64,000 bases of DNA from Pseudomonas sp. BN417 (GTDB lineage: Bacteria > Pseudomonadota > Gammaproteobacteria > Pseudomonadales > Pseudomonadaceae), in contig NZ_SSOJ01000076.1 in the NCBI RefSeq assembly GCF_029871205.1, forward strand, positions 167 through 64,166. Direction: 5' to 3'. Shown here piece after piece: positions 21,392 through 30,975 of the stretch. The notes under the pieces are model-generated. The model was not told where the DNA came from. It made no database searches and was given only the letters and a program-made list of their open reading frames with translations. Made by a program: the position numbers and the translations under genes. Each line of letters starts with the position of its first letter. Within the stretch, counting starts at the first letter, position 1.

Positions 21392-21823
21392 TCAGCGAGT
21401 GCGAGCGCACACCTCGGTGGAGGCGAAGAAGTAGGCGATTTCGCGAGCCGCGGAAGCCTCGGAGTCCGAACCGTGTACGGCGTTTTCGTCGATGGAAACG
21501 GCGAAGTCGGCGCGGATGGTGCCGGCGTCGGCTTTCTTCGGATCGGTAGCGCCCATCAGCTCACGGTTCTTGGCGATGGCGTTCTCGCCTTCCAGGACCT
21601 GTACGACAACCGGGCCGGAAGTCATGAAGGAAACCAGATCCTTGAAGAAACCGCGCTCTTTGTGCTCGGCGTAGAAGCCACCGGCTTCGCGCTCGGACAG
21701 TTGAGCCATCTTGGCGGCAACGACGCGCAGACCGGCTTTTTCGAAGCGGGTGACGATCTCACCGACCACGTTCTTGGCAACGGCGTCCGGCTTGATGATG
21801 GAGAGAGTACGTTCGACAGCCAT
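21392..21823 (-). CDS. ndk: Nucleoside diphosphate kinase
   Basis: Transfers the gamma-phosphate from ATP to nucleoside diphosphates. 143 residues, starting [15 protein letters not shown]; the phosphate-carrying histidine lies in NAVHGSDS (residue 117 by family numbering). A six-codon upstream extension is rejected because homologues begin at MAVERT. The gene is preceded by a TATAAT sequence lying in the loop of the isc operon terminator. Confidence 0.98.
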   Translation of the reverse strand: MAVERTLSIIKPDAVAKNVVGEIVTRFEKAGLRVVAAKMAQLSEREAGGFYAEHKERGFFKDLVSFMTSGPVVVQVLEGENAIAKNRELMGATDPKKADAGTIRADFAVSIDENAVHGSDSEASAAREIAYFFASTEVCARTR

Positions 21824-21852
21824 GGAAAACTCCAGAAACAAGGGTTAAAGCG

Positions 21853-21883
21853 AAAAATTAAACCCGCGAATTATACGCGGGTT
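21853..21883 (-). terminator. Terminator of the isc operon, with an embedded -10 box for ndk
   Basis: On the minus strand AACCCGCG (21876-21883) pairs with CGCGGGTT (21861-21868), followed by TAATTTTT. The seven-base loop is TATAATT, which contains a perfect sigma70 -10 hexamer (21870-21875) about 45 bases before the ndk ATG. The -35 region is weak (TACGCA). Confidence 0.8.
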
Positions 21884-21925
21884 AGGGGGAAATGCGTAGG
21901 GCCGAGGCCCAGGGTGAGACGCCGG

Positions 21926-22126
21926 TCAGTCGGCTTCTTCGATCCAGGCGGCCTGGATGGCCTCCAGGACCTTCTCGCCGCCACGCTGCGGATCGTCGGA
22001 AAACTCCGGCAGGGCCAGGACCCAGTTGTGCAGGTCGACGAAATTGACGTAGCGCGGATCGACATCCGGTTTGACTTCAGCGAGCTGGATGGCGATTTCC
22101 AGCACATCGGTCCATTTCAGGCTCAT
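21926..22126 (-). CDS. iscX: Fe-S assembly protein IscX
   Basis: A 66-residue acidic protein that binds IscS and iron and modulates cluster assembly. The whole chain matches the family: SLKWTDVLEIAIQL, the DPRYVNFVDLH motif, and the terminal AIQAAWIEEAD. It is the last gene of the isc operon, 10 bases after fdx. Confidence 0.96.
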   Translation of the reverse strand: MSLKWTDVLEIAIQLAEVKPDVDPRYVNFVDLHNWVLALPEFSDDPQRGGEKVLEAIQAAWIEEAD

Positions 22127-22136
22127 ATCGCGCTCC

Positions 22137-22475
22137 TCAGTGCCCTTCGGATACCTGGTTGATCGTGTATTTGGGGATCTCCACCACCAGGTCCTCGTCC
22201 GCCACTATCGCCTGGCAGGACAAGCGCGAATTAGGCTCCAGGCCCCAGGCCTTGTCGAGCATGTCGTCTTCCAGCTCGTCGGAAGGCTCCATGGAATTGA
22301 AACCTTCGCGCACCACCACGTGGCAGGTGGTGCAGGCGCAGGACATCTCACAGGCGTGCTCGATGTCGAGGCCGTTGCGCAGGGCGGCCTTCAGGATGCT
22401 TTCGCCCGGCTGCGCCTCTACCACAGCGCCCTCGGGGCAATGCTCGGCATGGGGCAGGAAGATGATCTGCGGCAT
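22137..22475 (-). CDS. fdx: [2Fe-2S] ferredoxin of the ISC system
   Basis: A 112-residue adrenodoxin-type ferredoxin that supplies electrons during cluster assembly. Cluster ligands are Cys42, Cys48 and Cys51 (EHACEMSCACTTCH) and Cys87 (RLSCQAI). An extra Cys46, non-ligating in relatives, is also present. Seven bases separate it from hscA. Confidence 0.97.
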   Translation of the reverse strand: MPQIIFLPHAEHCPEGAVVEAQPGESILKAALRNGLDIEHACEMSCACTTCHVVVREGFNSMEPSDELEDDMLDKAWGLEPNSRLSCQAIVADEDLVVEIPKYTINQVSEGH

Positions 22476-22482
22476 TTCTGGG

Positions 22483-24342
22483 TCAATCCTCGATTTCGTT
22501 GAGTCGGCGGCCGGACAGGGCCGCTTTCACGGCAGCATCCATACGACGCGCGGCGAAGGCATCGGTCACCTGGGACAGGCGCTTGATCTGCGTCTCGATG
22601 GCGCCGACATCGCTGCCGGCAGCCAGTTCGCGCAGGGTTTGCATGCTATCTGCGATGGCGGCGCGTTCGGTGTCGTCCAGCAGACGCTCGCCATCCGCCT
22701 CCAGCGCCGCCTGCACGGCCTCCAGCAGACGCTGGGCCTCGACCTGCTGCTCGCGCAGGGCGCGGGCATTCTTGTCTTCACCGGCGTACTGGAACGAATC
22801 CCGCAGCATGCGCGAGATTTCACCATCGGTCAGGCCGTAGGACGGCTTGACCTGGATGCTCGCCTCGACACCCGAGGCCAGCTCACGGGCGGTCACGCCC
22901 AGCAAGCCGTCGGCATCCACCTGGAAAGTCACGCGGATCTTCGCCGCACCCGCCACCATGGGCGGAATACCACGCAGCTCGAAACGCGCCAGGGAGCGGC
23001 AATCCTTGATCAGTTCGCGCTCGCCCTGGAGCACATGGATCATCATGGCCGTCTGGCCATCCTTGTAGGTGGTGAAGTCCTGGGCGCGGGCCACCGGAAT
23101 GGTGGTATTGCGCGGAATCACCCGCTCCATCAGCCCACCCATGGTTTCCAGGCCGAGCGACAGGGGAATCACATCCAGCAGCAGCAGCTCTTCGCCGCGC
23201 TTGTTGCCGGCCAGGGTATCGGCCTGCACCGCGGCACCGATGGCCACCACCTGGTCAGGATCGATATCGGTGAGGGGCTGGCGGCCGAACATCTCGGCCA
23301 CGGCCTCGCGCACACGCGGCACCCGGGTGGAACCACCGACCATGACCACGGCCTCGACCTCTTCCAGCTCGATGCCGGCGTCACGCACGGCTCGGCGGCA
23401 GGCCTTCAGGCTGCGAGCCACCATGGGCTCGATCAGGGCGTCGAACTGCTCGCGGGTCAGCACACCGCGCCAATCGCCATAGGCCAGCTCGACACTATCG
23501 ATTGCAGTCAGAGCTTCCTTGGCGTCGCAGGCGGCGCGCAGCAGGCTGCGCTGGGCGCCCGGATCGAGGTTGGCGGACAGCCCTGCCTGCTGGACCATCC
23601 AGCCGGCGATGGCGTGATCGAAGTCGTCGCCGCCCAGGGCGCTGTCGCCGCCGGTAGCCATGACTTCGAAGACGCCGCGGGTGAGACGGAGAATGGAAAT
23701 ATCGAAAGTACCGCCGCCCAGGTCATAGATGGCGACCACGCCCTCGGCCTGCTTGTCCAGCCCATAGGCGACAGCGGCGGCGGTGGGCTCGTTGAGCAGG
23801 CGCAGGACATTCAGGCCGGCGAGACGCGCTGCGTCCTTGGTGGCCTGGCGCTGGGCTTCGTCGAAATAGGCCGGCACCGTAATCACCGCGCCGACCAGCT
23901 CGCCGCCGAGAGTTTCTTCGGCACGCTGACGCAGGGCCTTGAGGATGTCGGCTGAAACCTCCACCGGGCTCTTGGCGCCCTGCACCGTTTCGATGAACGG
24001 CATATGGGATTCGCCACCGACGAAGCGATACGGCAGTTGCTCGCCCAGCAGCTTGACGTCCTCCAGGCCGCGCCCCATGAAGCGCTTGACCGAGAGAATG
24101 GTATTCAGCGGGTCGCTGGAGGCGGCCTGCTTGGCGCTACGGCCTACTTCGACGCGGTCGGCGTGGTAGCGGACGGCGGACGGCAGGATGACCTGGTCCT
24201 CGGCATCCGGCAGGGGTTCGGCGACGCCGCTGCGCACCGCGGCGACCAGCGAATTGGTGGTACCCAGGTCGATACCCACCGCCAGACGGCGCTGGTGCGG
24301 CTGGGGGCTCTGCCCGGGTTCAGCGATCTGCAGTAAGGCCAT
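22483..24342 (-). CDS. hscA: Hsp70-type chaperone HscA
   Basis: Specialised ATP-driven chaperone that binds the LPPVK motif of IscU and promotes cluster transfer. The 619 residues include the nucleotide-binding domain with [15 protein letters not shown] and [11 protein letters not shown], and the substrate domain from about 390 with [16 protein letters not shown] and a helical lid. Start [14 protein letters not shown] is the only reasonable ATG. It is in the isc operon between hscB and fdx. Confidence 0.97.
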   Translation of the reverse strand: MALLQIAEPGQSPQPHQRRLAVGIDLGTTNSLVAAVRSGVAEPLPDAEDQVILPSAVRYHADRVEVGRSAKQAASSDPLNTILSVKRFMGRGLEDVKLLGEQLPYRFVGGESHMPFIETVQGAKSPVEVSADILKALRQRAEETLGGELVGAVITVPAYFDEAQRQATKDAARLAGLNVLRLLNEPTAAAVAYGLDKQAEGVVAIYDLGGGTFDISILRLTRGVFEVMATGGDSALGGDDFDHAIAGWMVQQAGLSANLDPGAQRSLLRAACDAKEALTAIDSVELAYGDWRGVLTREQFDALIEPMVARSLKACRRAVRDAGIELEEVEAVVMVGGSTRVPRVREAVAEMFGRQPLTDIDPDQVVAIGAAVQADTLAGNKRGEELLLLDVIPLSLGLETMGGLMERVIPRNTTIPVARAQDFTTYKDGQTAMMIHVLQGERELIKDCRSLARFELRGIPPMVAGAAKIRVTFQVDADGLLGVTARELASGVEASIQVKPSYGLTDGEISRMLRDSFQYAGEDKNARALREQQVEAQRLLEAVQAALEADGERLLDDTERAAIADSMQTLRELAAGSDVGAIETQIKRLSQVTDAFAARRMDAAVKAALSGRRLNEIED

Positions 24343-24389
24343 GCTTGTCTATTTATCAGGCGTACCGGCAACCAGGTCGGCATCGCGGG

Positions 24390-24911
24390 TTAATCGTCGA
24401 GGCGCTCTTCCAGTTGGCGCACTTCGTGAGTCAGCTTGTCGATGAACTGCATCCGACGTACCAGGCGCTCGGCTTCCTCCCGGCGCTCGGGGTCGTCCCA
24501 GCAATCGGCGAAATCACCATCCAGCTCGGCCTGGGCTCCCTTGAGCCGACGCTTGAATACGTCGACACCGGCCAGGTCGGCGCTGTCCTGCAAGTCTTCC
24601 AACTCTTCGCGCCACTGCATCTGCTGCAGCAGGAACTGCGGATCCTGCACCGTCACCTCGAGCGGCAACTCCCGCCCTTTCAGGGCCAGTAGGTACAGTG
24701 CCCGCCGCGGCGCGCATTTCAGCGTCTGGTAGGCGTCGTTCAGCTGCGCCGCACGCTCCAGCGCCAGGCGCTGCTCACGCTCGGAGGCATCGGCGAAGCG
24801 GTCGGGATGGACGGTACGCGCCAGCTCGCGGTAACGCGTTGCGAGCTGATCGAGATCCAACCGATAACCCGGCTTCATGTCGAACAGGGCGAAATGACAG
24901 GGAGTTCCCAC
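24390..24911 (-). CDS. hscB: J-domain co-chaperone HscB
   Basis: Delivers IscU to HscA and stimulates its ATPase. The start is GTG (24911), giving [13 protein letters not shown] and 173 residues, the length I recall in P. aeruginosa. GAGG lies five bases upstream and overlaps the iscA stop. The HPD motif is at His35-Pro36-Asp37, and the C-terminal half is a helical IscU-binding bundle. A longer frame starting at 25025 overlaps iscA and is rejected. Confidence 0.95.
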   Translation of the reverse strand: MGTPCHFALFDMKPGYRLDLDQLATRYRELARTVHPDRFADASEREQRLALERAAQLNDAYQTLKCAPRRALYLLALKGRELPLEVTVQDPQFLLQQMQWREELEDLQDSADLAGVDVFKRRLKGAQAELDGDFADCWDDPERREEAERLVRRMQFIDKLTHEVRQLEERLDD

Positions 24912-24918
24912 AAACGCC

Positions 24919-25242
24919 TCAGACGTTGAAGCTCTCGCCGCAGCCGCATTCGCCGCGTACGTTCGGGTTATTGAACTTGAAGCCCTCGTTGAGCCCTTCG
25001 CGAACGAAGTCCAACTCCGTGCCATCGAGGTAGCTCAGGCTCTTGGGATCGATGATCACCTTCACGCCGTAGCTCTCGAAGACCAGGTCATCCGAGGTCA
25101 CCTCGTCGACGAACTCCAGCACATAGGCGAGACCGGAGCAGCCAGTCGTACGCACCCCCAGACGGATACCCTCGCCCTTGCCGCGCCCCTCGATGGAACG
25201 CTGCACGTGACGGGCGGCGGATTCGGTCATGCTGATGGCCAT
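24919..25242 (-). CDS. iscA: A-type Fe-S carrier IscA
   Basis: 107-residue carrier that holds iron or a cluster and passes it to client proteins. The three invariant cysteines are Cys35 (TTGCSG), Cys99 and Cys101 (GECGCGESF). Seven bases separate it from hscB and 25 from iscU. Confidence 0.97.
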   Translation of the reverse strand: MAISMTESAARHVQRSIEGRGKGEGIRLGVRTTGCSGLAYVLEFVDEVTSDDLVFESYGVKVIIDPKSLSYLDGTELDFVREGLNEGFKFNNPNVRGECGCGESFNV

Positions 25243-25267
25243 TGCAACTCCTTACTCGTTCGAGCGC

Positions 25268-25654
25268 TTAGAGCAGACCCTTCTTCTGCTTGTAGTCGTG
25301 GACAGCCGCCTTGATGGCGTCTTCGGCCAGGACCGAGCAGTGGATCTTCACCGGCGGAAGAGCCAGCTCTTCGGCGATGGTGGTGTTCTTGATGGATGCC
25401 GCTTCGTCCAGGGTCTTGCCCTTCATCCACTCAGTGGCCAGGGAGCTGGAGGCGATGGCGGAGCCGCAGCCGTAGGTCTTGAACTTGGCGTCTTCGATGA
25501 CACCCTGTTCGTTGACCTTGATCTGCAGGCGCATCACGTCACCGCAGGCCGGGGCGCCGACCATGCCAGTGCCCACATTGGGGTCCTGGGCGTCGAGCTT
25601 GCCGACGTTACGCGGGTTTTCGTAGTGGTCGATGACCTTTTCGCTGTACGACAT
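25268..25654 (-). CDS. iscU: Fe-S scaffold IscU
   Basis: 128-residue scaffold on which new clusters are built. Ligands Cys37, Cys63 and Cys106 and the modulating Asp39 are all present, as is the HscA recognition motif LPPVK (residues 99-103). It sits between iscS and iscA. Confidence 0.98.
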   Translation of the reverse strand: MSYSEKVIDHYENPRNVGKLDAQDPNVGTGMVGAPACGDVMRLQIKVNEQGVIEDAKFKTYGCGSAIASSSLATEWMKGKTLDEAASIKNTTIAEELALPPVKIHCSVLAEDAIKAAVHDYKQKKGLL

Positions 25655-25684
25655 GATCTCTATTCCTCACTCATCAGGGGAGCG

Positions 25685-26899
25685 TCAGTGCGCCTGCCAT
25701 TCGACCTGGGAAAGGTCGACGCCCTCTTTATACATATCCCACAACGGGGACAGTTCACGGAGCTTGCTCACCGCTTCGCGGACCTTGCCAGCGGCGTAGT
25801 CCACTTCTTCCTCGGTGGTGAAACGGCCGAAGGTGAAGCGGATGGAGCTGTGCGCCAGCTCGTCGTTTCGACCCAGGGCGCGCAGCACGTACGAAGGCTC
25901 AAGGGAGGCCGAGGTGCAGGCGGAGCCCGAGGACACCGCGAGGTCCTTGAGCGCCATGATCAGCGACTCGCCTTCGACGTAGTTGAAGCTGACGTTCAGG
26001 TTGTGCGGCACGCGGGAGGTGGCGCTACCGTTCAGGTAGAGCTCTTCCATGCCGTCGATCTGCGCCCAGAAGCGATCGGCCAGGGCCTTGATGCGGACGC
26101 GCTCGGTGGCCATTTCCTGCTTGGCGATGTGGAAGGCTTCACCCATGCCGACGATCTGGTGGGTGGCCAGGGTGCCGGAGCGCATGCCGCGCTCGTGGCC
26201 GCCGCCGTGCATCATGGCTTCCAGACGCACGCGCGGCTTGCGGCGCACGTAGAGCGCGCCGATGCCTTTCGGGCCGTAGGTCTTGTGGGCGGAGAAGGAC
26301 ATCAGGTCGACCTTCAGCTTCTCCAGGTCGATATCCACCTTGCCGGTGGACTGGGCGGCGTCGACGTGAAAGAGGATGCCGCGGGCACGGGTCAGCTCGC
26401 CGATGGCGGCGATGTCGTTGACGGTGCCGATTTCGTTGTTCACGTGCATGATCGACACCAGGATGGTGTCCTCACGCAGAGCAGCCTCGACCATGGCCAG
26501 GGTGATCAGGCCGTCTTCGCCCGGCTCCAGGTAGGTGACCTCGAAGCCTTCGCGCTCCAGCTGGCGGGTGGTGTCCAGCACCGCCTTGTGCTCGATCTTC
26601 GAGGTGATGATGTGCTTGCCCTTGCCGCTGTAGAAATGCGCCACGCCCTTGATGGCGAGGTTGTCGGATTCGGTTGCACCGGAAGTCCAGACGATTTCAC
26701 GCGGGTCGGCGTTGACCAGTTCTGCCACCTGACGACGTGCATTCTCCACCGCTTCTTCAGCTTTCCAGCCGAACACGTGGGAACGCGAGGCCGGGTTGCC
26801 GAAGTTGCCGTCCACCAGCAGGCAATCGCTCATTTTCTGAGCGACGCGCGGGTCCACTGGCGTAGTGGCGGAGTAGTCGAGGTAAATCGGCAATTTCAT
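25685..26899 (-). CDS. iscS: Cysteine desulfurase IscS
   Basis: PLP enzyme that removes sulfur from cysteine for Fe-S clusters and tRNA thiolation. 404 residues from [16 protein letters not shown]. The PLP lysine is in [11 protein letters not shown], the persulfide cysteine in [15 protein letters not shown], and the C-terminus [10 protein letters not shown] is the IscU-binding tail type. A ten-codon upstream extension is rejected by family length. Confidence 0.98.
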   Translation of the reverse strand: MKLPIYLDYSATTPVDPRVAQKMSDCLLVDGNFGNPASRSHVFGWKAEEAVENARRQVAELVNADPREIVWTSGATESDNLAIKGVAHFYSGKGKHIITSKIEHKAVLDTTRQLEREGFEVTYLEPGEDGLITLAMVEAALREDTILVSIMHVNNEIGTVNDIAAIGELTRARGILFHVDAAQSTGKVDIDLEKLKVDLMSFSAHKTYGPKGIGALYVRRKPRVRLEAMMHGGGHERGMRSGTLATHQIVGMGEAFHIAKQEMATERVRIKALADRFWAQIDGMEELYLNGSATSRVPHNLNVSFNYVEGESLIMALKDLAVSSGSACTSASLEPSYVLRALGRNDELAHSSIRFTFGRFTTEEEVDYAAGKVREAVSKLRELSPLWDMYKEGVDLSQVEWQAH

Positions 26900-26948
26900 C
26901 GGGGCTCTCCTATCAGGTATCGGGGCCAATCACGGGCCGGCGCCCTGC

Positions 26949-27446
26949 TCAATCAATGGCGGACGCTTCAATCTTATCGAGATGCGGCGTCCTGCCATTG
27001 CTTCCACAGCGGCGTTGATCCTGCCGCTGAGCGACCTCCTGGACCTCACGCCGGTTGACCAGATCGGCCAGGCTGATGCCACTGAGGAATTCGTGAATCT
27101 GCAGGCTCAGGTCGCACCAGAGGTGGTGGGTCAGGCAGGTATCGCCGGAATGGCAATCACCCAGGCCCTGGCAACGGGTGGCATCCACCGACTCGTTGAC
27201 CGCATCTATCACCTGGGCGACATGGATGCCATGCATGTCTCGGGAAAGCTGGTAGCCACCGCCGGGACCGCGCACGCTGCTGACCAGATTGCCGCGGCGG
27301 AGCTTGGCGAAAAGCTGTTCGAGGTAAGACAGGGAAATGCCCTGCCGCTCGGAAATATCAGCCAGAGACACCGGACCTTGCTGAGCATGCAGCGCCAGGT
27401 CAAGCATGGCGGTGACGGCGTATCGGCCTTTGGTGGTCAGTCGCAT
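26949..27446 (-). CDS. iscR: Fe-S-sensing repressor IscR
   Basis: Rrf2-family regulator that represses the isc operon when it carries a [2Fe-2S] cluster. 165 residues from [19 protein letters not shown], with a winged helix in the first 80. Cluster ligands Cys92, Cys98, Cys104 and His107 are all present. The C-terminal tail after about 140 is variable and basic. It is the first gene of the operon, and the promoter carries two IscR-like boxes. Confidence 0.97.
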   Translation of the reverse strand: MRLTTKGRYAVTAMLDLALHAQQGPVSLADISERQGISLSYLEQLFAKLRRGNLVSSVRGPGGGYQLSRDMHGIHVAQVIDAVNESVDATRCQGLGDCHSGDTCLTHHLWCDLSLQIHEFLSGISLADLVNRREVQEVAQRQDQRRCGSNGRTPHLDKIEASAID

Positions 27447-27480
27447 GGTGAGTACCACGGAGTCGCTGGAGTGCAGCGAG

Positions 27481-27511
27481 TATGCAATTCCCGACTATTT
27501 AAGTCAACTAT
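27481..27511 (-). promoter_or_regulatory. isc operon promoter with type 1 IscR box
   Basis: On the minus strand TTGACT and CATACT are separated by 17 bases. The 25 bases at 27487-27511 match the E. coli type 1 IscR consensus (ATASYYGACTRWWWYAGTC followed by RRSTAT) at nearly every position and cover the -35 box, which explains autorepression. Confidence 0.85.
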
Positions 27512-27536
27512 AAGTCCGATCAAAATAGTCGGGTTT
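27512..27536 (-). promoter_or_regulatory. Second, weaker IscR-like box
   Basis: Immediately upstream of the first box, this 25-base stretch matches the type 1 consensus at about 18 positions, with the GACT half intact and a degraded AGTC half. E. coli iscR also has more than one upstream site. Confidence 0.5.
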
Positions 27537-27631
27537 ACACCTTGCAGGGGCGCGAATGATATCAGATGCATATCCCGTTAGCACCCTAAGAATCCGAGCA
27601 AACCTCCTCAGACCAAGGTCGGATCAGGAAC

Positions 27632-28408
27632 TCAGGCCACCGGCTTGCGCTCTTCGTCCTTGACCCCGGCGAAGTCCTCGTCACGCAGTTCCGGCAGCGC
27701 CTTCGCGCAGTAGTCGCTGCCCAGGGCGGTGAGCGCCTTGCACATGCCATCCAGGCGCTCATCCACCGCCTGCACGTGGTCCAGCAGCTGGCCGATGGCG
27801 CGCGCCACCGGGTCGGGCATGTCCTGACCCACGCCGTAGGCATCGAAGCCGAAACGCTCGGCGATGGCCTGGCGCTTGGCCTCCTGCTCGGGGTCAGCCT
27901 TGACGATGATCCGACCCGGGATGCCCACCGCAGTGGCTCCCGCCGGCACCGCCTTGGTCACCACCGCGTTCGAGCCGATCTTGGCGCCGGCACCCACGGT
28001 GAAAGGCCCGAGCACCTTGGCGCCCGCGCCCACCACCACGCCATCCTCCAGGGTTGGATGGCGCTTGCCCTTGTTCCAACTGGTGCCGCCGAGGGTCACG
28101 CCCTGATAGAGGGTGACGTCGTTGCCGATCTCCGCAGTTTCACCCACGACAATGCCCATGCCATGGTCGATGAAGAAGCGCCGACCGATCTTCGCCCCGG
28201 GATGGATCTCGATGCCGGTGAGCCAGCGCCCGAAGTTGGACACCAGGCGTGCCAGCCACTTCCAGCCGGCCAGCCACAGGGCATTGGCCACGCGGTGCAG
28301 CCAAATGGCATGGAGGCCCGGATAACAAGTCAGCACCTCGAAGGCATTGCGCGCAGCCGGATCTCGGTGGAATACGCTCTGAATGTCTTCTCGCATGCGT
28401 TCGAACAT
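27632..28408 (-). CDS. cysE: Serine O-acetyltransferase
   Basis: Makes O-acetylserine, the carbon skeleton for cysteine. 258 residues: an N-terminal helical domain ([20 protein letters not shown]) and a left-handed hexapeptide beta-helix from about 65 ([26 protein letters not shown], including the catalytic His-Asp region). The ATG at 28408 overlaps the trmJ stop (ATGA), so the two are coupled; the GTG codon just before it is a less likely start. Cysteine made here feeds IscS downstream. Confidence 0.96.
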   Translation of the reverse strand: MFERMREDIQSVFHRDPAARNAFEVLTCYPGLHAIWLHRVANALWLAGWKWLARLVSNFGRWLTGIEIHPGAKIGRRFFIDHGMGIVVGETAEIGNDVTLYQGVTLGGTSWNKGKRHPTLEDGVVVGAGAKVLGPFTVGAGAKIGSNAVVTKAVPAGATAVGIPGRIIVKADPEQEAKRQAIAERFGFDAYGVGQDMPDPVARAIGQLLDHVQAVDERLDGMCKALTALGSDYCAKALPELRDEDFAGVKDEERKPVA

Positions 28409-29181
28409 CACTTGTCTCTCCGCTTCTGTATTTCGCCCCGCGCGGCCTTCTGGGTTTCCGTCAGGATGCCGCGCAGGATATTCATCTCGAGCTTGCTGAT
28501 GCCGCTGCGGCCATAGAGCCGCCGCAGCCTCGACATCAGATGCCGCGGCTTCTCCGGATCGAGGAAGCCGATCTCCACCAGGGTGCTCTCCAGGTGCCCA
28601 TAGAAAAGCTCCAGCTCGTCCATGGTCACGGGCTGGGCATTGAGCATGGCGGTGGTTTCCACCTTCTCCACCTTGCTCGGCAGGCCTTCAGCCGCCAGCC
28701 AGGCCATGCGCACCTCGTAGGTCAGAACCTGCACCGCAGCCGCCAGGTTCAACGAGGAAAAGTCCGGATTGGACGGAATATGCACATGGAACTGACAACG
28801 CTGCAGTTCCTCGTTGGTCAGCCCCGCATATTCGCGGCCGAACACCAACGCCACTTCGCCTCCCGCCTGCACCTGCTCGACCGAGGTCGTGCCGCACTCG
28901 CGCGGATCGAGCAGCGGCCAGGGAATACGGCGATCGCGAGCACTGGTGCCGAGCACCAGGCTGCAGCCCACCAGGGCTTCTTCCAGGGTCCCGACCACCT
29001 GGGCACTTTCCAGGATGTCATCGGCGCCGGAGGCACGCGCCAACGCCTCGACGCTGGGGAAGTCCTCAGGGTCGACCAGCACCAGCCGCGACAGGCCCAT
29101 GTTCTTCATGGCGCGAGCGGCACCACCGATATTGCCGGGATGGCTGGTATTGACCAGCACCACGCGAATGTTCTGCAGCAA
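28408..29181 (-). CDS. trmJ: tRNA (Cm32/Um32) 2'-O-methyltransferase TrmJ
   Basis: SPOUT-class methyltransferase that methylates position 32 of several tRNAs. 257 residues starting from [31 protein letters not shown]. The SAM-binding knot motifs [12 protein letters not shown] and [17 protein letters not shown] are clear, and a C-terminal dimer/tRNA-binding extension is present. There is no ATG that would keep the conserved N-terminus, so TTG is inferred. It is divergent from suhB and translationally coupled to cysE. Confidence 0.95.
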   Translation of the reverse strand: MLQNIRVVLVNTSHPGNIGGAARAMKNMGLSRLVLVDPEDFPSVEALARASGADDILESAQVVGTLEEALVGCSLVLGTSARDRRIPWPLLDPRECGTTSVEQVQAGGEVALVFGREYAGLTNEELQRCQFHVHIPSNPDFSSLNLAAAVQVLTYEVRMAWLAAEGLPSKVEKVETTAMLNAQPVTMDELELFYGHLESTLVEIGFLDPEKPRHLMSRLRRLYGRSGISKLEMNILRGILTETQKAARGEIQKRRDK

Positions 29182-29331
29182 CGCTTTGTCTCTCAGCGGA
29201 ACCTCAAGGGAGCGAAATATTACCGGACGCCCCGCCGCAACGCCACGAATCGCACAGCCTCCCCTGCCTGCGTTTGGCGTTTTCTGCTACCATGCGCGGC
29301 TTTCTTCTTTAACGACCCAGGTGAATTCCCC

Positions 29332-30147
29332 ATGCAGCCTATGCTGAATATCGCCCTGCGCGCCGCTCGCAGCGCCGGTGAACTGATTTTCCGCTCGATC
29401 GAGCGCCTGGACGTTATCTCCATCAACGAGAAGGACGCCAAGGATTACGTCACCGAGGTCGACCGCGCTGCCGAGCTCTCCATCGTCCAGGCCCTGCGCA
29501 AGGCCTACCCGAACCACGGCATTCTCGGGGAAGAAGGCGGCCTGCTGGAAGGCAAGGGCGAAGGCGCCGACTACCTGTGGATCATCGATCCGCTGGATGG
29601 CACCACCAACTTCATCCGCGGCGTTCCGCACTACGCCGTGAGCATCGCCTGCAAATACAAGGGCCGCCTGGAGCACGCCGTAGTCCTCGATCCGGTACGC
29701 CAGGAAGAATTCACCGCCAGCCGCGGCCGCGGCGCCGCCCTCAACGGTCGTCGCCTGCGCGTCAGCCCGCGCAAGAGCCTGGAAGGCGCCCTGCTCGGCA
29801 CCGGCTTCCCCTTCCGCGACTCCCAGCTGGACAACCTCGACAACTACCTGGGCATGTTCCGCAGCCTGGTGGGCCAGACCGCCGGCATCCGCCGCGCAGG
29901 CTCCGCCAGCCTGGACCTGGCCTACGTCGCAGCCGGCCGCTTCGATGCCTTCTGGGAATTCGGCCTGTCCGAGTGGGACATGGCCGCAGGCGCCCTGCTG
30001 GTCCAGGAAGCCGGTGGCCTGGTGAGCGACTTCACCGGCGGCCACGACTTCCTCGAGAAGGGCCATGTGGTGGCGGGCAACACCAAGTGCTTCAAGGCAG
30101 TCCTGACTGCCATCCAGCCGCACCTGCCGCCGTCGCTGAAGCGCTGA
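29332..30147 (+). CDS. suhB: Inositol-1-monophosphatase family protein SuhB
   Basis: 271 residues. The metal-site motifs are DAKDYVTEVDRAAE, ILGEEGG, WIIDPLDGTTNF and SEWDMAAGALL, all typical of lithium-sensitive inositol monophosphatases. In E. coli SuhB joins the rRNA antitermination complex; in P. aeruginosa it influences virulence regulation, as I recall. ATG chosen at MQPMLNIALRAARS; a longer open frame reaching back into trmJ is a GC-rich artefact. It is divergent from trmJ and followed by a two-way terminator. Confidence 0.96.
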   Translation: MQPMLNIALRAARSAGELIFRSIERLDVISINEKDAKDYVTEVDRAAELSIVQALRKAYPNHGILGEEGGLLEGKGEGADYLWIIDPLDGTTNFIRGVPHYAVSIACKYKGRLEHAVVLDPVRQEEFTASRGRGAALNGRRLRVSPRKSLEGALLGTGFPFRDSQLDNLDNYLGMFRSLVGQTAGIRRAGSASLDLAYVAAGRFDAFWEFGLSEWDMAAGALLVQEAGGLVSDFTGGHDFLEKGHVVAGNTKCFKAVLTAIQPHLPPSLKR

Positions 30148-30161
30148 TTGCGTCGAACAAT

Positions 30162-30190
30162 AAAAAACCCGGCCTAGGCCGGGTTTTTTA
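30162..30190. terminator. Bidirectional terminator, suhB and the glycine-zipper gene
   Basis: A near-perfect palindrome: AAAAAACCC plus GGCC, two-base centre, GGCC plus GGGTTTTTT. It has A/T tracts on both sides and lies between two convergent genes. Confidence 0.95.
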
Positions 30191-30206
30191 ATGCCTTGGC
30201 GCCAGC

Positions 30207-30791
30207 TTATTGCTGGACTCCGGCACCGCCGCCCTGCGACTCGATGCCCGCCTGCTGCTGGGTCAGCACCAACTGGCCTTCCTTGGTGACCGGAATCTGC
30301 CGACCCGGATCATGATCCATGCGCACCTGGCCGACCTTGCCGTCCAACTGGTACTTCACGTCATAGCCCACCAGTTTCTCGCTGGTATCGGTGACGGTTT
30401 TGCAGCGGGTCTCGGTAGTGGTGTAGGTGTCACTGGACTGCATGTGCTCCTGCACCTTGTTGCCGGCATAACCGCCACCCACCGCACCGGCGACAGTCGC
30501 GATCTTCTTGCCGGTGCCGCCGCCGACCTGGTTGCCCAGCAGGCCACCCGCTACCGCGCCCAGCACGGTGCCGGCGATCTGGTGCTGGTCCTTGACCGGA
30601 CGCTGACGGGTCACTGCCACATCATTGCAAACCTCGCGAGGAGTCTTGATGGTTTCACTGATCGGCTGGACAGCGAGCACTTCGGCATATTCCGGGCCTT
30701 TATTGCCTACCAGGTTGTAGGTGGCCACGGCGCCGCCGGCAGTCACGCCAACCGCACCCAAAACAGCACCGACGAGCATCGACTTGTTCAC
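30207..30791 (-). CDS. Glycine-zipper 2TM (SlyB-like) envelope protein
   Basis: 194 residues starting with GTG, five bases after a perfect AGGAGG. A hydrophobic N-terminus (SMLVGAVLGAVGVTAGGAVA) acts as signal or anchor. The middle (about 75-125) is a glycine-zipper domain, AGTVLGAVAGGLLGNQVGGG and VAGAVGGGYAGNKVQ, as in Pfam Rick_17kDa_Anti/Gly-zipper_2TM proteins. The C-terminal part is polar and includes TRCKTVTDTSEKLVGYDVKYQ. It is probably in the envelope. No lipobox cysteine is seen, so it is not a clear lipoprotein. Role unknown. Confidence 0.88.
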   Translation of the reverse strand: MNKSMLVGAVLGAVGVTAGGAVATYNLVGNKGPEYAEVLAVQPISETIKTPREVCNDVAVTRQRPVKDQHQIAGTVLGAVAGGLLGNQVGGGTGKKIATVAGAVGGGYAGNKVQEHMQSSDTYTTTETRCKTVTDTSEKLVGYDVKYQLDGKVGQVRMDHDPGRQIPVTKEGQLVLTQQQAGIESQGGGAGVQQ

Positions 30792-30920
30792 ATGAACCTC
30801 CTGATTCGCTTCCTTAGCGGGCTTGCATGCCCTACTCCCTGCCTTGGATAGAAGGCAAAAGGCCAAGTTCCCAATCCTGAAGGAATATTCCGACAAATGG
30901 GACGGCAGTCTCACCCGCCG

Positions 30921-30954
30921 GAAACGACAAGGCCCGGCAATTGCCGGGCCTTGT
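30921..30954 (-). terminator. Terminator after secF
   Basis: A perfect 14-bp palindrome at 30927-30954 (ACAAGGCCCGGCAA with its complement) is followed on the minus strand by CGTTTCC. The U tract is short, but the position 22 bases after the secF stop fits termination. Confidence 0.8.
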
Positions 30955-30975
30955 GCAGGGTGGTGGCACCTTACC

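Noticed and set aside
25685-27446. isc operon considered as possibly transferred or atypical
   Set aside because: Complete, in standard order, with all ligand residues and IscR boxes; it is a normal housekeeping operon.
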